Origin: Bergeyella sp.
Lineage (GTDB): Bacteria; Bacteroidota; Bacteroidia; Flavobacteriales; Weeksellaceae
Assembly: GCA_030263285.1 (NCBI GenBank)
Contig: SZYB01000002.1
Span: forward strand, 124,001 to 188,000
DNA: 64,000 bases
Reading direction: 5' to 3'
The notes beneath the pieces are model-generated. The model was not told where the DNA came from. It did not search any database and worked only from the letters and a program-made list of their open reading frames with translations. Shown here piece after piece: positions 27,603 to 37,200 of the stretch. The first letter of the stretch is position 1. Each line of letters starts with the position of its first letter. Position numbers and translations under genes: made by a program.

Positions 27603-28196
27603 ATGAAATCAATTACAATCCAAGGTACAAAAAGAGAAAGTGTGGGCAAAAAATCTACCAAAGCCTTACGCGATGCTGAGCTAGTCCCTTGTGTTGTTTA
27701 TGGAGGCAAAGAACCTTTAAACTTTTCTACGGAAGAAAAATCTTTTAAAGAGCTGGTTTATACTCCGGAGGCGCACACAGTAGAGCTGGTGTTGGATGGA
27801 AAAAATATCCCTGCAGTTTTACAGGACATTCAGTTCCACCCTATCACGGACAGAATTCTTCATGCAGACTTCTATCAGTTGTCAAAAGACAAGCCTGTGA
27901 TTATGGATGTTCCTGTATCCCTTACCGGAAGAGCTAAAGGAGTACTGGCTGGAGGAAATTTGATACAATCTTTCAGAAAGCTCAAAATCAAGGCTTTGCC
28001 GTCTGATCTTCCGGATGAAATCGTGATAGATGTCACCCCTCTTAAGATCGGGAACAAGATCTATGTGGGCGATATAAAAACAGAAAAATACACCTTTTTA
28101 CATCCGGACAATGCAGTAGTGGTAGCTATCAAGATGTCCAGAAATGCAATGAAAGGCGAGTCCGTAGAAGAGGAAGAAACTCCTGAAAACGAATGA
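27603..28196 (+). CDS. rplY: 50S ribosomal protein L25/general stress protein Ctc
   Basis: 197 residues, the long (CTC) form with an N-terminal L25 domain that binds 5S rRNA and a C-terminal TL5-like beta domain (about 95-180). MKSITIQGTKRESVGKKSTKALR at the N-terminus and FHPITDRILHADFYQL are diagnostic. An acidic tail (EEEETPENE) ends it. A strong hairpin terminator follows. Confidence 0.96.
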   Translation: MKSITIQGTKRESVGKKSTKALRDAELVPCVVYGGKEPLNFSTEEKSFKELVYTPEAHTVELVLDGKNIPAVLQDIQFHPITDRILHADFYQLSKDKPVIMDVPVSLTGRAKGVLAGGNLIQSFRKLKIKALPSDLPDEIVIDVTPLKIGNKIYVGDIKTEKYTFLHPDNAVVVAIKMSRNAMKGESVEEEETPENE

Positions 28197-28215
28197 GAAG
28201 AAGATTAAATTTTAT

Positions 28216-28247
28216 AAAAAACTCTCCTAAAAATAGAAGAGTTTTTT
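28216..28247. terminator. Bidirectional intrinsic terminator between rplY and sufD
   Basis: Perfect 10-bp stem AAAAAACTCT / AGAGTTTTTT with a 12-nt loop, followed by T on the plus strand and symmetric on the minus strand. It separates the convergent genes rplY and sufD. Confidence 0.8.
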
Positions 28248-28278
28248 TTATGCCTATACCTTTCAGGACATTATTCTC

Positions 28279-29598
28279 TCACTCTCCAATCCGGAAACCG
28301 ACGGACACATCCAGTTTCTCCGTAAGAAGTTTTGAGACTTTGAGTTTTAGAGGTACTATGTCTATATTCTTCAGTGCATCATTTGCAAAAGCATACAACA
28401 AAAGCGCCTGAGCTTCTTTTTTTGAAATTCCCCTTGCCCTGAGATAAAAAAGAGCATCTTTATCAAGCTGGCCCACCGTACACCCATGAGAGCATTTTAC
28501 ATCATCCGCAAAAATCTCCAATTGAGGTTTGGTATCTATAACGGCACCCTCGCTTAACAAAATATTGTTATTCTGCTGATAGGCATTCGTCTTTTGGGCT
28601 GCTTTGTTCACAAAAACTTTTCCGTTAAAGATACCATGAGAAAAATCCTTATATATTCCCTTATAGTTCTGATAAGATTCACAATCCGGAAAATTATGAT
28701 GCACTGCCGTGTGATGATCCACCAACTGTTCCCCTCCTATGAGTGTAACCCCATTCATGTAAGAGTGAACATGTTCTCCTTCGTGTATAAAATCCAGATT
28801 ATTACGTACTATTTTGCTTCCAAATGAGAAGGTATTTACGGTAGAAGCACTCCCACTCTCCTGACTTACAAAAGTATGATCTACAAGGTACGAAGCAGAA
28901 TTATCATTTTGTAGCTTATGCCACTGACTTTTCGCATTTTTTTCCGCAAATATCTCCGTTACACTATTGGTGAAAGTATAAGATGTATCAAGATTATAAT
29001 GGGTCTCTATAATTTTTACATTTGCTCCCTCTTCCACAATAAGCAAATTGCGGGTATTATAAAAAGTATTCTTCTCTTGTCCGGTAGAAATATAAAAAAT
29101 ATGAATGGGACGGTCTATAACTGCATTTTTAGGAATTTTAAGAAAAATCCCTGCCGAGAAAAAAGCCAAATTCAGATCAGTGAACGCATAAGTCCCATGG
29201 GATAGTCTTGCGAAAAATTTCTGGAAGTGTCGTCTGTATTTTCCCTCAAAATCGGTGTCACCTATAGGCAAATATTTTATGTTCTCTTTGGGCAAAAAAG
29301 AAAATTCTTCACAAAAAGTTCCATTAACAATTACAAGTTTGTAGAAATCTCCCGTCCCCAGAGACAATTTGTTTATTTCTTGGTCAAGGTCTGATTCTAC
29401 ACTCTTAGGATAAAAATTATAGTCTTTTTCTATAATTTCTCTAAGTGAAGTATATTTATATTCCTCCTCTTTTTTGTTGGGGAAACCTGCGGATTCAAAC
29501 CTCCGAAAAGCCGATTTTCTTTCCTCATCAAAAAGGGTATTTCTTTTGTTTTCTGCAAAGGCTTGGTATTCTCGGGTTATTTTTTCTCTTAATAACAT
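28279..29598 (-). CDS. sufD: Fe-S cluster assembly protein SufD
   Basis: 439 residues. SufD pairs with SufB in the SufBC2D scaffold that builds Fe-S clusters. The beta-helix core includes YMNGVTLIGGEQLVDHHTAVHH, and the C-terminal DDVKCSHGCTVGQLDKDALFYLRARGI is the family signature, with the conserved Cys-His near residue 370. It is last in sufA-sufB-sufC-sufD; no sufS or sufE follows before the terminator. Confidence 0.96.
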   Translation of the reverse strand: MLLREKITREYQAFAENKRNTLFDEERKSAFRRFESAGFPNKKEEEYKYTSLREIIEKDYNFYPKSVESDLDQEINKLSLGTGDFYKLVIVNGTFCEEFSFLPKENIKYLPIGDTDFEGKYRRHFQKFFARLSHGTYAFTDLNLAFFSAGIFLKIPKNAVIDRPIHIFYISTGQEKNTFYNTRNLLIVEEGANVKIIETHYNLDTSYTFTNSVTEIFAEKNAKSQWHKLQNDNSASYLVDHTFVSQESGSASTVNTFSFGSKIVRNNLDFIHEGEHVHSYMNGVTLIGGEQLVDHHTAVHHNFPDCESYQNYKGIYKDFSHGIFNGKVFVNKAAQKTNAYQQNNNILLSEGAVIDTKPQLEIFADDVKCSHGCTVGQLDKDALFYLRARGISKKEAQALLLYAFANDALKNIDIVPLKLKVSKLLTEKLDVSVGFRIGE

Positions 29599-29688
29599 GA
29601 TGTAGCTGTGAAAAGATCAAATTTTATTTTTTTATACCCTCGTTTGTTCGACAGATAACAAACCTAAATTCTCGACGGAGAAAGAATC

Positions 29689-30432
29689 TCAATTGGTAAG
29701 CCAGTCGTACCCCTTTTCCTCCAACTCCAAAGCAAGAGATTTATCTCCCGTCCTGATGATTTTTCCCCCGGCCAAAACATGTACAAAATCCGGCTGAACA
29801 TAATTGAGTAACCTCTGATAATGTGTGATAAGCAAAACCGCATTATTTTTATTCTTAAAACGATTGACACCATCTGCAACAATCCTTAGAGCATCAATAT
29901 CGAGTCCGGAGTCGGTTTCGTCTAAAATTGCCAGTTTCGGATCCAGCATCATCATCTGAAAAATCTCATTCCTTTTCTTTTCACCCCCAGAAAATCCCTC
30001 ATTAAGCGATCGGGATAAGAAATCTTTTTTTATCCCTAATTTCTCCGAATTTTCTCTTATAAGTGCCAGCATTTCCTTAGCTCCCATTTTTTGCTGTCCT
30101 TTTGCTTTTCTGGTTTCGTTTACGGCAGCTTTTATAAAATTGGTTACAGAAACTCCGGGAATCTCGACAGGATACTGAAAAGATAAAAATATCCCCTGAT
30201 GCGCTCTTTCCTCGGGAGCCTGTTCACGGATGTCTTTCCCCTCAAATAGCATTTCTCCGGAAGTAATCTCATAATCTTCCTTACCTGCGATCAAAGAAGA
30301 AAGCGTAGATTTTCCTGCACCATTGGGTCCCATAATGGCGTGAACCTCCCCGGGTTTTATTTCCAAATTTATACCTTTTAATATCTCTGCACCTTCCTCA
30401 ATTTTGGCACGTAGGTTTTTTATTTGTAACAT
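29689..30432 (-). CDS. sufC: Fe-S cluster assembly ATPase SufC
   Basis: 247 residues, ABC-ATPase of the SufBC2D complex. Walker A GPNGAGKST (about 36), the SufC-specific SLNEGFSGGEKKRNEI signature (about 144), Walker B LAILDETDSGLD (about 167) and the H-loop LLITHYQRLL are intact. ATP binding drives a shape change in SufB/SufD that permits cluster formation. It lies 65 bp after sufB and 90 bp before sufD. Confidence 0.97.
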   Translation of the reverse strand: MLQIKNLRAKIEEGAEILKGINLEIKPGEVHAIMGPNGAGKSTLSSLIAGKEDYEITSGEMLFEGKDIREQAPEERAHQGIFLSFQYPVEIPGVSVTNFIKAAVNETRKAKGQQKMGAKEMLALIRENSEKLGIKKDFLSRSLNEGFSGGEKKRNEIFQMMMLDPKLAILDETDSGLDIDALRIVADGVNRFKNKNNAVLLITHYQRLLNYVQPDFVHVLAGGKIIRTGDKSLALELEEKGYDWLTN

Positions 30433-30497
30433 AAGGCTCTAGGCTACTATTATTTATTATCATAAAATATCAATTCCATGACCTGGCTTTGACACAA

Positions 30498-31946
30498 TTA
30501 CCCCACACTTCCCTCAAGAGATATTTCTAATAATTTTTGTGCCTCTACGGCAAATTCCATGGGTAACTTGTTGAGCACCTCCTTACTAAATCCGTTTACA
30601 ATAAGCGCGATGGCTCTTTCTGTGCCTATACCCCTCTGATTACAGTAAAAGATCTGATCTTCTCCTATTTTTGAGGTCGTAGCTTCATGCTCCAACCGAG
30701 CGGAGGGATCCTTTATCTCTATATACGGAAAAGTGTGAGCTCCACATTCATTACCTATAAGCAAAGAATCACATTGAGAAAAATTCCTCGCGCCTTTGGC
30801 GCCGGGCATCACCTTTACAAGACCTCTGTAAGAATTATTTGACTTTCCTGCAGAAATCCCCTTAGATATTATGGTAGAACGGGTGTCCTTTCCTATATGG
30901 ATCATCTTGGTTCCCGTATCTGCATACTGATGATTATTGGTTACCGCAATAGAGTAAAATTCACCAATAGAATGATCTCCCTTTAGAATACAAGAAGGAT
31001 ACTTCCATGTCACGGCAGAGCCTGTCTCTACCTGCGTCCACGAGATTTTTGCATTTTTTTCGCAGAGTCCTCGTTTCGTAACAAAATTATAGACTCCTCC
31101 CTTTCCGTTTTCATCGCCGGGATACCAGTTTTGCACGGTAGAATATTTTATTTCTGCTCCCTCCATCGCTATAAGTTCTACTACTGCAGCGTGAAGCTGG
31201 TTTTCGTCCCTTGAGGGAGCGGTGCACCCTTCCAAATAAGATACATAGCTCCCTTCGTCCGCAATGACCAATGTCCTTTCAAACTGCCCTGTACCGGCCT
31301 GATTAATACGAAAATACGTAGAAAGTTCCATAGGGCATTTAACCCCCTTGGGGATATAACAAAAACTTCCATCCGAAAAAACGGCAGAGTTAAGTGCAGC
31401 GTAAAAGTTATCTCCTCTGGGCACCACTTTTCCCAAATATTTTTTTACAAGCTCCGGATAATCCTTTAATGCCTCCGAAATAGAACAAAAAATAATACCC
31501 TTCTCAGATAAAGTCTCCCGAAAAGTGGTTTTTACCGATACCGAATCCATTACCACATCTACCGCCACACCAGAAAGCCTCTTTTGCTCGTCAAGAGAAA
31601 TGCCCAGTTTTTCGAAAGTCTTCAAAAGCTCAGGATCTACCTCATCTAGACTTTTCAACTTGGGTTTTTGCTTTGGAGCCGCATAGTATTTTATAGCTTG
31701 AAAATTTGGTCTTTCATACTTTATGTTTGCCCAGCTGCGTTCCTCCATTTTCTGCCAAATTCTGTAAGATTCCAGCCTCCAATCTGTCATCCAGCCAGGC
31801 TCCCCCTTCCTAAACGAAATCGCCCTTACGATGTCTTCATTCAGCCCTACCGGAAAATCTTCGTATTCTATATCGGTCTCCCAACCAAATTTGTATTTTT
31901 TGTTTTCCAGATCTTGTCTTAGATCTTCTTCTGTATATTTTGGCAT
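30498..31946 (-). CDS. sufB: Fe-S cluster assembly protein SufB
   Basis: 482 residues, the scaffold subunit that receives sulfur and carries the nascent cluster. The family blocks [45 protein letters not shown], the [11 protein letters not shown] region and [32 protein letters not shown] (in two parts) are all present, including the conserved Glu and Cys of the core. It is 23 bp downstream of sufA. Confidence 0.97.
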   Translation of the reverse strand: MPKYTEEDLRQDLENKKYKFGWETDIEYEDFPVGLNEDIVRAISFRKGEPGWMTDWRLESYRIWQKMEERSWANIKYERPNFQAIKYYAAPKQKPKLKSLDEVDPELLKTFEKLGISLDEQKRLSGVAVDVVMDSVSVKTTFRETLSEKGIIFCSISEALKDYPELVKKYLGKVVPRGDNFYAALNSAVFSDGSFCYIPKGVKCPMELSTYFRINQAGTGQFERTLVIADEGSYVSYLEGCTAPSRDENQLHAAVVELIAMEGAEIKYSTVQNWYPGDENGKGGVYNFVTKRGLCEKNAKISWTQVETGSAVTWKYPSCILKGDHSIGEFYSIAVTNNHQYADTGTKMIHIGKDTRSTIISKGISAGKSNNSYRGLVKVMPGAKGARNFSQCDSLLIGNECGAHTFPYIEIKDPSARLEHEATTSKIGEDQIFYCNQRGIGTERAIALIVNGFSKEVLNKLPMEFAVEAQKLLEISLEGSVG

Positions 31947-31969
31947 TTAGGATATAGAGTCTATAAATT

Positions 31970-32299
31970 TTAAAGGCTAAAACTTTCACCACACCCACAC
32001 GTTCTCGAAGCATTCGGATTATCAAAAACAAAACCTCTCCCGTTGAGCCCCCCAGAGTACTCTAAAGTGGTACCCGCCAAGTAAAGAATGGACTTTTTGT
32101 CTACAATGATTCTTATATCGTTGTTCTCAAATACCCGATCGGTATCTGTTTTCTCCTTATCAAACTTCAATATATATTCCAGCCCAGAACACCCCCCACT
32201 CTTCACCCCCACACGCACAAAATCTGCACGGAAATCGTACCCTTCCTCTTTCATAAGCTGGGTGAGTTTTTCTTTGGCTCCATCGGACACTTGGATCAT
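31970..32299 (-). CDS. sufA: Fe-S cluster carrier/assembly protein, IscA/SufA (HesB) family
   Basis: 109 residues. Conserved cysteines are in VGVKSGGCSGLEY (Cys37) and the C-terminal CGCGESF pair, the three ligands of A-type carriers that pass Fe-S clusters to target proteins. It heads the sufABCD operon, which marks it as SufA-like. The start at 32299 gives the family N-terminus MIQVSDGAKEKL. Confidence 0.95.
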   Translation of the reverse strand: MIQVSDGAKEKLTQLMKEEGYDFRADFVRVGVKSGGCSGLEYILKFDKEKTDTDRVFENNDIRIIVDKKSILYLAGTTLEYSGGLNGRGFVFDNPNASRTCGCGESFSL

Positions 32300-32469
32300 A
32301 CGTATCTTCCCTTTATTTATGAATTAGAGCGCTAAGTTACAAACTATTATATGCATTGTCAAGTTTATTTATTTATTTTGGCCATGATCACCATAGGTGT
32401 TGCAATAAGAATATACTTTTCGAGAGTTTCGTTATTGTACAGGGGCCTTAATTCCCATTTTTTAAAAAT
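32300..32469. other. Intergenic region upstream of the suf operon
   Basis: Presumed suf promoter region and the flank of the adjoining pseudogene. A TAACTTAG sequence on the minus strand, one base off the -7 consensus, is near the sufA start. I could not recognise an IscR or Fur site. Confidence 0.3.
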
Positions 32470-34384
32470 TTGAAAAGTGAAAAACTCTCTCTTATAAAAA
32501 TAAGGGCATTCAATTGCAAAAAGAAAACGATAGAAATACTCAATAGAAACCCAACCATGGATATCTCCTTGTCACCAGAAGTCGCAGAAATTAGGGAAGT
32601 ATCCCCCAAAAACATGACTGATTACCAAAAGAGGCGACACTATATCCCGTATAAAGACAGGATATCTATCATCATGGATGGAAAAGACCTCATGGAAGGT
32701 GCCTACGGTGTGATTAATAAATCATCGTCTCTGAATGCATTAAGCAAAATGGAGGTGATGGAAAACCACCAGACCATAAAAGCCCCGCAAAACAAAATGC
32801 TTGGCGAGCAGTTTGCAATAAACATCAAACTAAAAAAATTGGTAACTCTTTTACAGGAAAGTAGAGATATGGAAATAGACAGCACTCCCCTACCTTTAAG
32901 AATACAAAATTCACTCCCCGTAATCTTCGGTAAGAAGTGGAAGGGTATAGTGAGCGACAAAATAAATAACACGGGAGACGCTGTGGAAAACGAAGGAAAT
33001 ATTCTTTTTTTGGGGGAGCATTTGAGGAAAGCAGAAAAATATTCCCCAAAATACCCCTGGCTGGATAAGTAAAAAACGGGAGTTTAAGGCCAACGCCAGT
33101 TGTACCAATAACGCGGTGGAGAGAGAATCGTTATCCCTCGTACAATATCTGCCCGGCATAAATAACGGAACACAAGTTACCAACAAAATAAAAATGATCT
33201 TTTATACCAACAAAAGAAAAATTTTTTTTAAAATATTACTGCGTTCACAAAGTTTTAAAGCTCTGACAGGGCCTACCAACGCTAGAAAAATTTCTCAGAA
33301 TAATAGCACCGCAAAAGGACCAGGCAAAAGAAATACTACAAGGCCTACATTCAATTTCCAGAAGTCCCTGAGTACCCTGAATTAATATCCGATCTTTCAT
33401 AATATATACACAGCGACAATCATGTGCTGGAAGTGGACCCATAACAGACTGGAAGCAGGATGACGAAGACACAACAAGCTGTCAGCCCGTTATCACTTGA
33501 TCTGAAATGGCAAAAATAGTAAGACAAGATCTCAAACTGGAAAAGATGGAAACTGAGAATTTATAAACACAAATTTTTCCCACAAAAATGGACCCTTATC
33601 CCTGAAGGAGAAATAAAATCCGCACAGGACCTACTCAATATATTGCTTACCGGAAGAAGAACAAACAATTTTTCGGGAACGTGCAGAAATCAATACTGCC
33701 AATAACTCACGTGACTCTATTTTCAAGCCCTCTGTAAAAGGAAGAATACATGACAGAAGTGAAAAATTAAAAATGATGCTCAGCATGCCTGTATACTATA
33801 ACTCCATCCATCAACAGATATGTCCAGAGCAATCATAGAACACAAAAAACCCGCTTGATAATCTGTTTTTAGACATGCGTGCAAGGTAAGGTTACAAGTA
33901 ATTCTGCAAATCCGACAATAAGAAGCATAGATTACTTGGGAGTGAATTTACCCGTTTTTGGAAAAGGATAACGAAACCAATACTGAAATACAAAACCTGA
34001 AAATTAGGCAAGTATCTCTTCGGTCTAAAAAGCAAACGTTTCTCTATAATTTTTTCCAATAAAAATAACAGCTCGTGGAACCTAACAAGTTATGCTGCAA
34101 AACACCAAGCGGTAAGTCTGAAGCTGGGGTCAGACCAACTATATAGAGGGGAGGGGGGGGGGAATTCTTTAATCTTCTCTATTCTTTATATAGATATCGC
34201 TATCGGTACACTTGGGAGAAGAGAAAAATAGATTTTGAACATCAAATAGCTTAGCCTTGCCAATACCAAAGTCTACGGACAAACAAATATCGGAAGCACA
34301 AATATCGGGGTAAAAAACATCAGCAGAATGTACATGCGTCCCTCACAACGCGTGTTGACTACAAAATTTAATTTTAAGAGATAA
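32470..34384 (+). pseudogene. Decayed TonB-dependent receptor (CarboxypepD-regulatory-like/TBDR family)
   Basis: The first frame (to 33072) contains a recognisable plug: ISIIMDGKDLMEGAYGVINK, ALSKMEVMENHQTIKA, and IFGKKWKGIVSDKINNTG, which match the family pattern of an IDG.DL motif, a V.VLENHQPIK motif and an F.KK.KGI..LK.NN.G motif. After the stop the barrel continues in other frames (FKANASCTNNAVERESLSL then QYLPG at about 33090-33160), with many stops. The end at 34352-34384 reads VLTTKFNFKR then TAA, like a barrel C-terminus. About 1.9 kb survives; the N-terminal signal and regulatory domain are not recognisable. A G10 run lies at 34153-34162. Confidence 0.75.
34153..34162. repeat. G10 homopolymer in the receptor pseudogene
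   Basis: Ten consecutive G preceded by GAGGGGA. It is the longest G/C run in the window and lies within the decayed barrel region. Confidence 0.85.
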
Positions 34385-34510
34385 TAAAAACTCGGAAATT
34401 TTATTTTTGTGCTAAAAAAATGCAGAACATTATCCCCTTTCACCATCCCGACCCAACTGTATGAGAATTATTTCCTAACTTGCGCGCCCCAATAAAAATA
34501 TTGCAGCGCT

Positions 34511-35218
34511 ATGGGCTTTTCGAACATTCTAATCATTGTAACCAACGTCGGGAGATATAGCAAGGAAGATCTAAAGACAGGGCTGTGGTTAGGTGAGTTA
34601 ACGCACATTTATCACGCGGCAACGGAAAAAGGCTGCGGGATCACTATTGCAAGTCCCAACGGAGGCAAAACCCCTTTAGACCCCGAAAGCCTAAAGTTCT
34701 TCACTTTGGACAAAATTCCTAAAAAATATTTTAATGACCCTGTGTTTCGGGAGTTGCTCGGGCAGACCAAAAACTTAAAAGAAGTAACCTCCGATTCATT
34801 CGATTTGGTATATCTCGCGGGTGGACACGGCACTATGTATGATTTTCCCAACGATGAAATGATACAGACCATTGTAAAAAATCAATACGAAAACTCCGGA
34901 ATGGTCGCTGCCATCTGCCATGGTGTGGGAGGGCTACTGAACGTCAAATTATCAAACGACGAATACCTGATTAGAGGAAAAACAATCACGGGATTTAGCT
35001 GGATTGAAGAAATTCTTGCCAATAGACAGAGAAGGGTACCCTTTAACCTGGAAGCAGCTCTAAAGGCAAGAGGAGCAAATTATAAAAAGGCGCTGATTCC
35101 TATGACTTCCAATGTGGTAGCGGACAAGAATCTTATTACGGGGCAAAATCCCTTTAGTTCAAGGGAAACAGCAAAAGTGATCTTGCAGGAATTAGAAAAA
35201 CAAAAACCAAAAAGGTAA
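34511..35218 (+). CDS. DJ-1/PfpI-superfamily protein (class I glutamine amidotransferase-like, Hsp31 type)
   Basis: 235 residues. The nucleophile elbow AAICHGVGG gives Cys136-His137, and Glu29 in LWLGELTH is placed like the acid residue of Hsp31-type enzymes. AGGHGTMYDFPND is typical of the family. Members act as glyoxalase III, deglycase-type or chaperone proteins; the sequence does not decide which. It overlaps nothing and ends 1 bp before the following SDR gene, so the two form an operon. Confidence 0.85.
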   Translation: MGFSNILIIVTNVGRYSKEDLKTGLWLGELTHIYHAATEKGCGITIASPNGGKTPLDPESLKFFTLDKIPKKYFNDPVFRELLGQTKNLKEVTSDSFDLVYLAGGHGTMYDFPNDEMIQTIVKNQYENSGMVAAICHGVGGLLNVKLSNDEYLIRGKTITGFSWIEEILANRQRRVPFNLEAALKARGANYKKALIPMTSNVVADKNLITGQNPFSSRETAKVILQELEKQKPKR

Positions 35219-35219
35219 T

Positions 35220-36152
35220 ATGCAAGTAATATTGGGTGCCAACGGACAGATAGGAGAAGAGCTGGGAAGAGAGCTGAAAAGAAACTATACTTCTGACATC
35301 AGAATTGTCGGTAGGAAAGCAAAAAAAATAAACGATACCGATGAGGTTTTCTCTGCAGATTTATCTATAAAAAAGCAAGCCGTAGCCGCTGTCCAGGAAA
35401 GTGAAACGGCCTATTTTACGCTAGGTCTTCCCATCAGTTCAGATTTATGGGAACGTCAATTCCCAATTATTCTGAAAAATGTTGTTGATGCCTGCAAAAT
35501 CCATGATACGAAATTGGTATTCTTTGATAATACCTATATGTATCCACAGGATGGGAGAGCACTTACAGAAAACACCCCCTTTAAACCTGTAGGAAGAAAG
35601 GGAAAGGTGAGAAAAAAAATGGCGGAGATGATTTTGGAGGAAGTACGACTGGGCAAATTAAAAGCCGTAATATGCCGTGCTCCTGAATTTTACGGTCCGG
35701 GGAAAACACAAAGCATTACCAATACTTTGATATTTGATAACATCAGGGAGAATAAAAAACTGAAGATCCCCTTGAGGGATAACAAAAAAAGAAGCTTAAT
35801 ATGGACTCCCGATGCAAGCAGGGCTACCGCCCTAATAGGAAATACCCCCGATGCATTTGGTCAAACCTGGCACCTGCCTGTTGACCCTGCCTTTCCCACA
35901 TACGGAGAACTTGTCGCATTGATTTCAGGGATCTACGATAAAGAATTAAAATACGCTGTGGTACCGAAGTTTGCTTTTAAAATAGGTTCACTTTTTAACA
36001 AAAGGATAAAAGAGCTGCTAGAGTTACTTCCAAGATATGAACATGACAACATCTTTGATGCGTCCAAATTCAAAAAACGCTTTCCCGAATTTCGAGTCAC
36101 AACCTATCGGGAGGGTATAGAGTCTATCAAGAATGAGCAGCTCTCCTCATAA
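35220..36152 (+). CDS. NAD(P)-dependent epimerase/dehydratase-like protein (extended SDR/NmrA type)
   Basis: 310 residues. The N-terminal ILGANGQIGEELGREL is a glycine-rich Rossmann motif of atypical-SDR form (GANGQIG). FFDNTYMYPQDGR has the position of the catalytic Tyr region but without a standard YxxxK; the following CRAPEFYGPG is the familiar substrate-pocket strand. Substrate unknown. It starts 1 bp after the DJ-1-like gene, suggesting the two act together, perhaps in carbonyl-stress metabolism (inference). Confidence 0.83.
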   Translation: MQVILGANGQIGEELGRELKRNYTSDIRIVGRKAKKINDTDEVFSADLSIKKQAVAAVQESETAYFTLGLPISSDLWERQFPIILKNVVDACKIHDTKLVFFDNTYMYPQDGRALTENTPFKPVGRKGKVRKKMAEMILEEVRLGKLKAVICRAPEFYGPGKTQSITNTLIFDNIRENKKLKIPLRDNKKRSLIWTPDASRATALIGNTPDAFGQTWHLPVDPAFPTYGELVALISGIYDKELKYAVVPKFAFKIGSLFNKRIKELLELLPRYEHDNIFDASKFKKRFPEFRVTTYREGIESIKNEQLSS

Positions 36153-36184
36153 AAAAAATGCCCACACTCTCTTAAAATACTATT

Positions 36185-36205
36185 TCTGGCTCCCCTTGAG
36201 CCAGA
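36185..36205. terminator. Stem-loop between the convergent SDR and serA genes
   Basis: Perfect 8-bp stem TCTGGCTC / GAGCCAGA with a 5-nt loop, 32 bp after the SDR stop and 17 bp beyond the serA stop. There is no clean T-run on either side, so it is a weak terminator candidate. Confidence 0.35.
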
Positions 36206-36222
36206 GCTAAATTTCTGGCGCG

Positions 36223-37182
36223 CTATTTTAATTTTAGGATAGTTTCTATCTGCTCCGCAAGAGATAGGGCTATTCTGCCTTGCGCCTCAAGTGTTGCGGC
36301 TCCTGTATGAGGCGTGAGAGAGATTTTTTTGTGTCTCAATACATCCGCTGAAGGGGTAGGCTCTCCCACAAAAACATCTAATCCTGCAAAAGATAATTTT
36401 CCAGTGTCCAAACTCTCTAAAAGCGCTTTCTCGTCTATAACCCCCCCCCTGGAACAGTTGATAATAGAGGCATCGGACTTCATCATTTCCAGTTCTTTTT
36501 TTCCTATTATGTGACCCTCTTTTTGGGCAGGCACGTGAAGTGTTACAAAGTCCGCCGCTTTCAGCACTTTTTCCAGTGGCTCTGTCTTGATCTCAAAATC
36601 TACGGTTCGGCCATCAAAAAATGTGAGTTTTATATGCACCTTATCCACAGACGGATCTGTTGCTATTACCTTCATTCCAAGACCCAATGCCATTTTAGCC
36701 ACCTCTTGCCCGATGCGTCCCATCCCTACAATCCCTAGGATCTTACCGCCAAGTTCTCTACCTTTGGTGTAAGCTTTTTTTAGTTTAGCAAATTCCGTAG
36801 CACCTTCCTGCGGCATTCTCCTATTGGAATCCTGCAAAAATCTCAATCCGGACAATAAATGGGCAAAAACTAATTCGGCCACAGAAACCGAGGAAGCTGC
36901 AGGCGTATTAATAACATGAAGCCCCTTTTCTCGCGCATAGTCTACCGCTATATTGTCCATACCCACCCCTCCCCTGCCGATAATTTTTAGACCGGGGCAC
37001 TGATCTATAACATCTTTGCGAACTTTGGTCGCGCTTCTTACCAAAATAACCTCCACCTCATTCTTATTGATATAATCTATCAACTCTTCCTGCGCCACTT
37101 TTTCCGTTATTACCTCATAACCTTTGTTCCGCAACTCCTCTATTCCGGAAGACTCAAGACCATCGTTTGCCAATATCTTCAT
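36223..37182 (-). CDS. serA: D-3-phosphoglycerate dehydrogenase
   Basis: 319 residues, the short form without an ACT domain. It oxidises 3-phosphoglycerate in the first step of serine synthesis. The NAD site GIVGMGRIGQEVA is at about 150; catalytic residues lie in NCSRGGVIDE (Arg), FVGEPTP (Glu) and LTPHTGAAT (His). A G9 tract (C9 at 36441-36449 on the plus strand) encodes the Gly-Gly of SRGG beside the catalytic Arg, so a slip there would destroy the enzyme. Serine deaminase SdaA, encoded nearby, acts in the opposite direction. Confidence 0.94.
   Translation of the reverse strand: MKILANDGLESSGIEELRNKGYEVITEKVAQEELIDYINKNEVEVILVRSATKVRKDVIDQCPGLKIIGRGGVGMDNIAVDYAREKGLHVINTPAASSVSVAELVFAHLLSGLRFLQDSNRRMPQEGATEFAKLKKAYTKGRELGGKILGIVGMGRIGQEVAKMALGLGMKVIATDPSVDKVHIKLTFFDGRTVDFEIKTEPLEKVLKAADFVTLHVPAQKEGHIIGKKELEMMKSDASIINCSRGGVIDEKALLESLDTGKLSFAGLDVFVGEPTPSADVLRHKKISLTPHTGAATLEAQGRIALSLAEQIETILKLK
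36441..36449. repeat. C9 homopolymer inside serA
   Basis: Nine consecutive C on the plus strand (G9 in the serA coding strand), spanning the last base of the Arg codon, two GGG glycine codons and the first bases of GTT. The frame is intact in this sequence. Confidence 0.9.
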
Positions 37183-37200
37183 ACTAAAAACTTTTTCTAC

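Noticed and set aside
32470..33072. 200-codon open frame that could be called a small intact protein
   Set aside because: Its content is the plug of a TonB-dependent receptor without a signal peptide, and similar sequence continues in other frames afterwards, so it is a pseudogene fragment.
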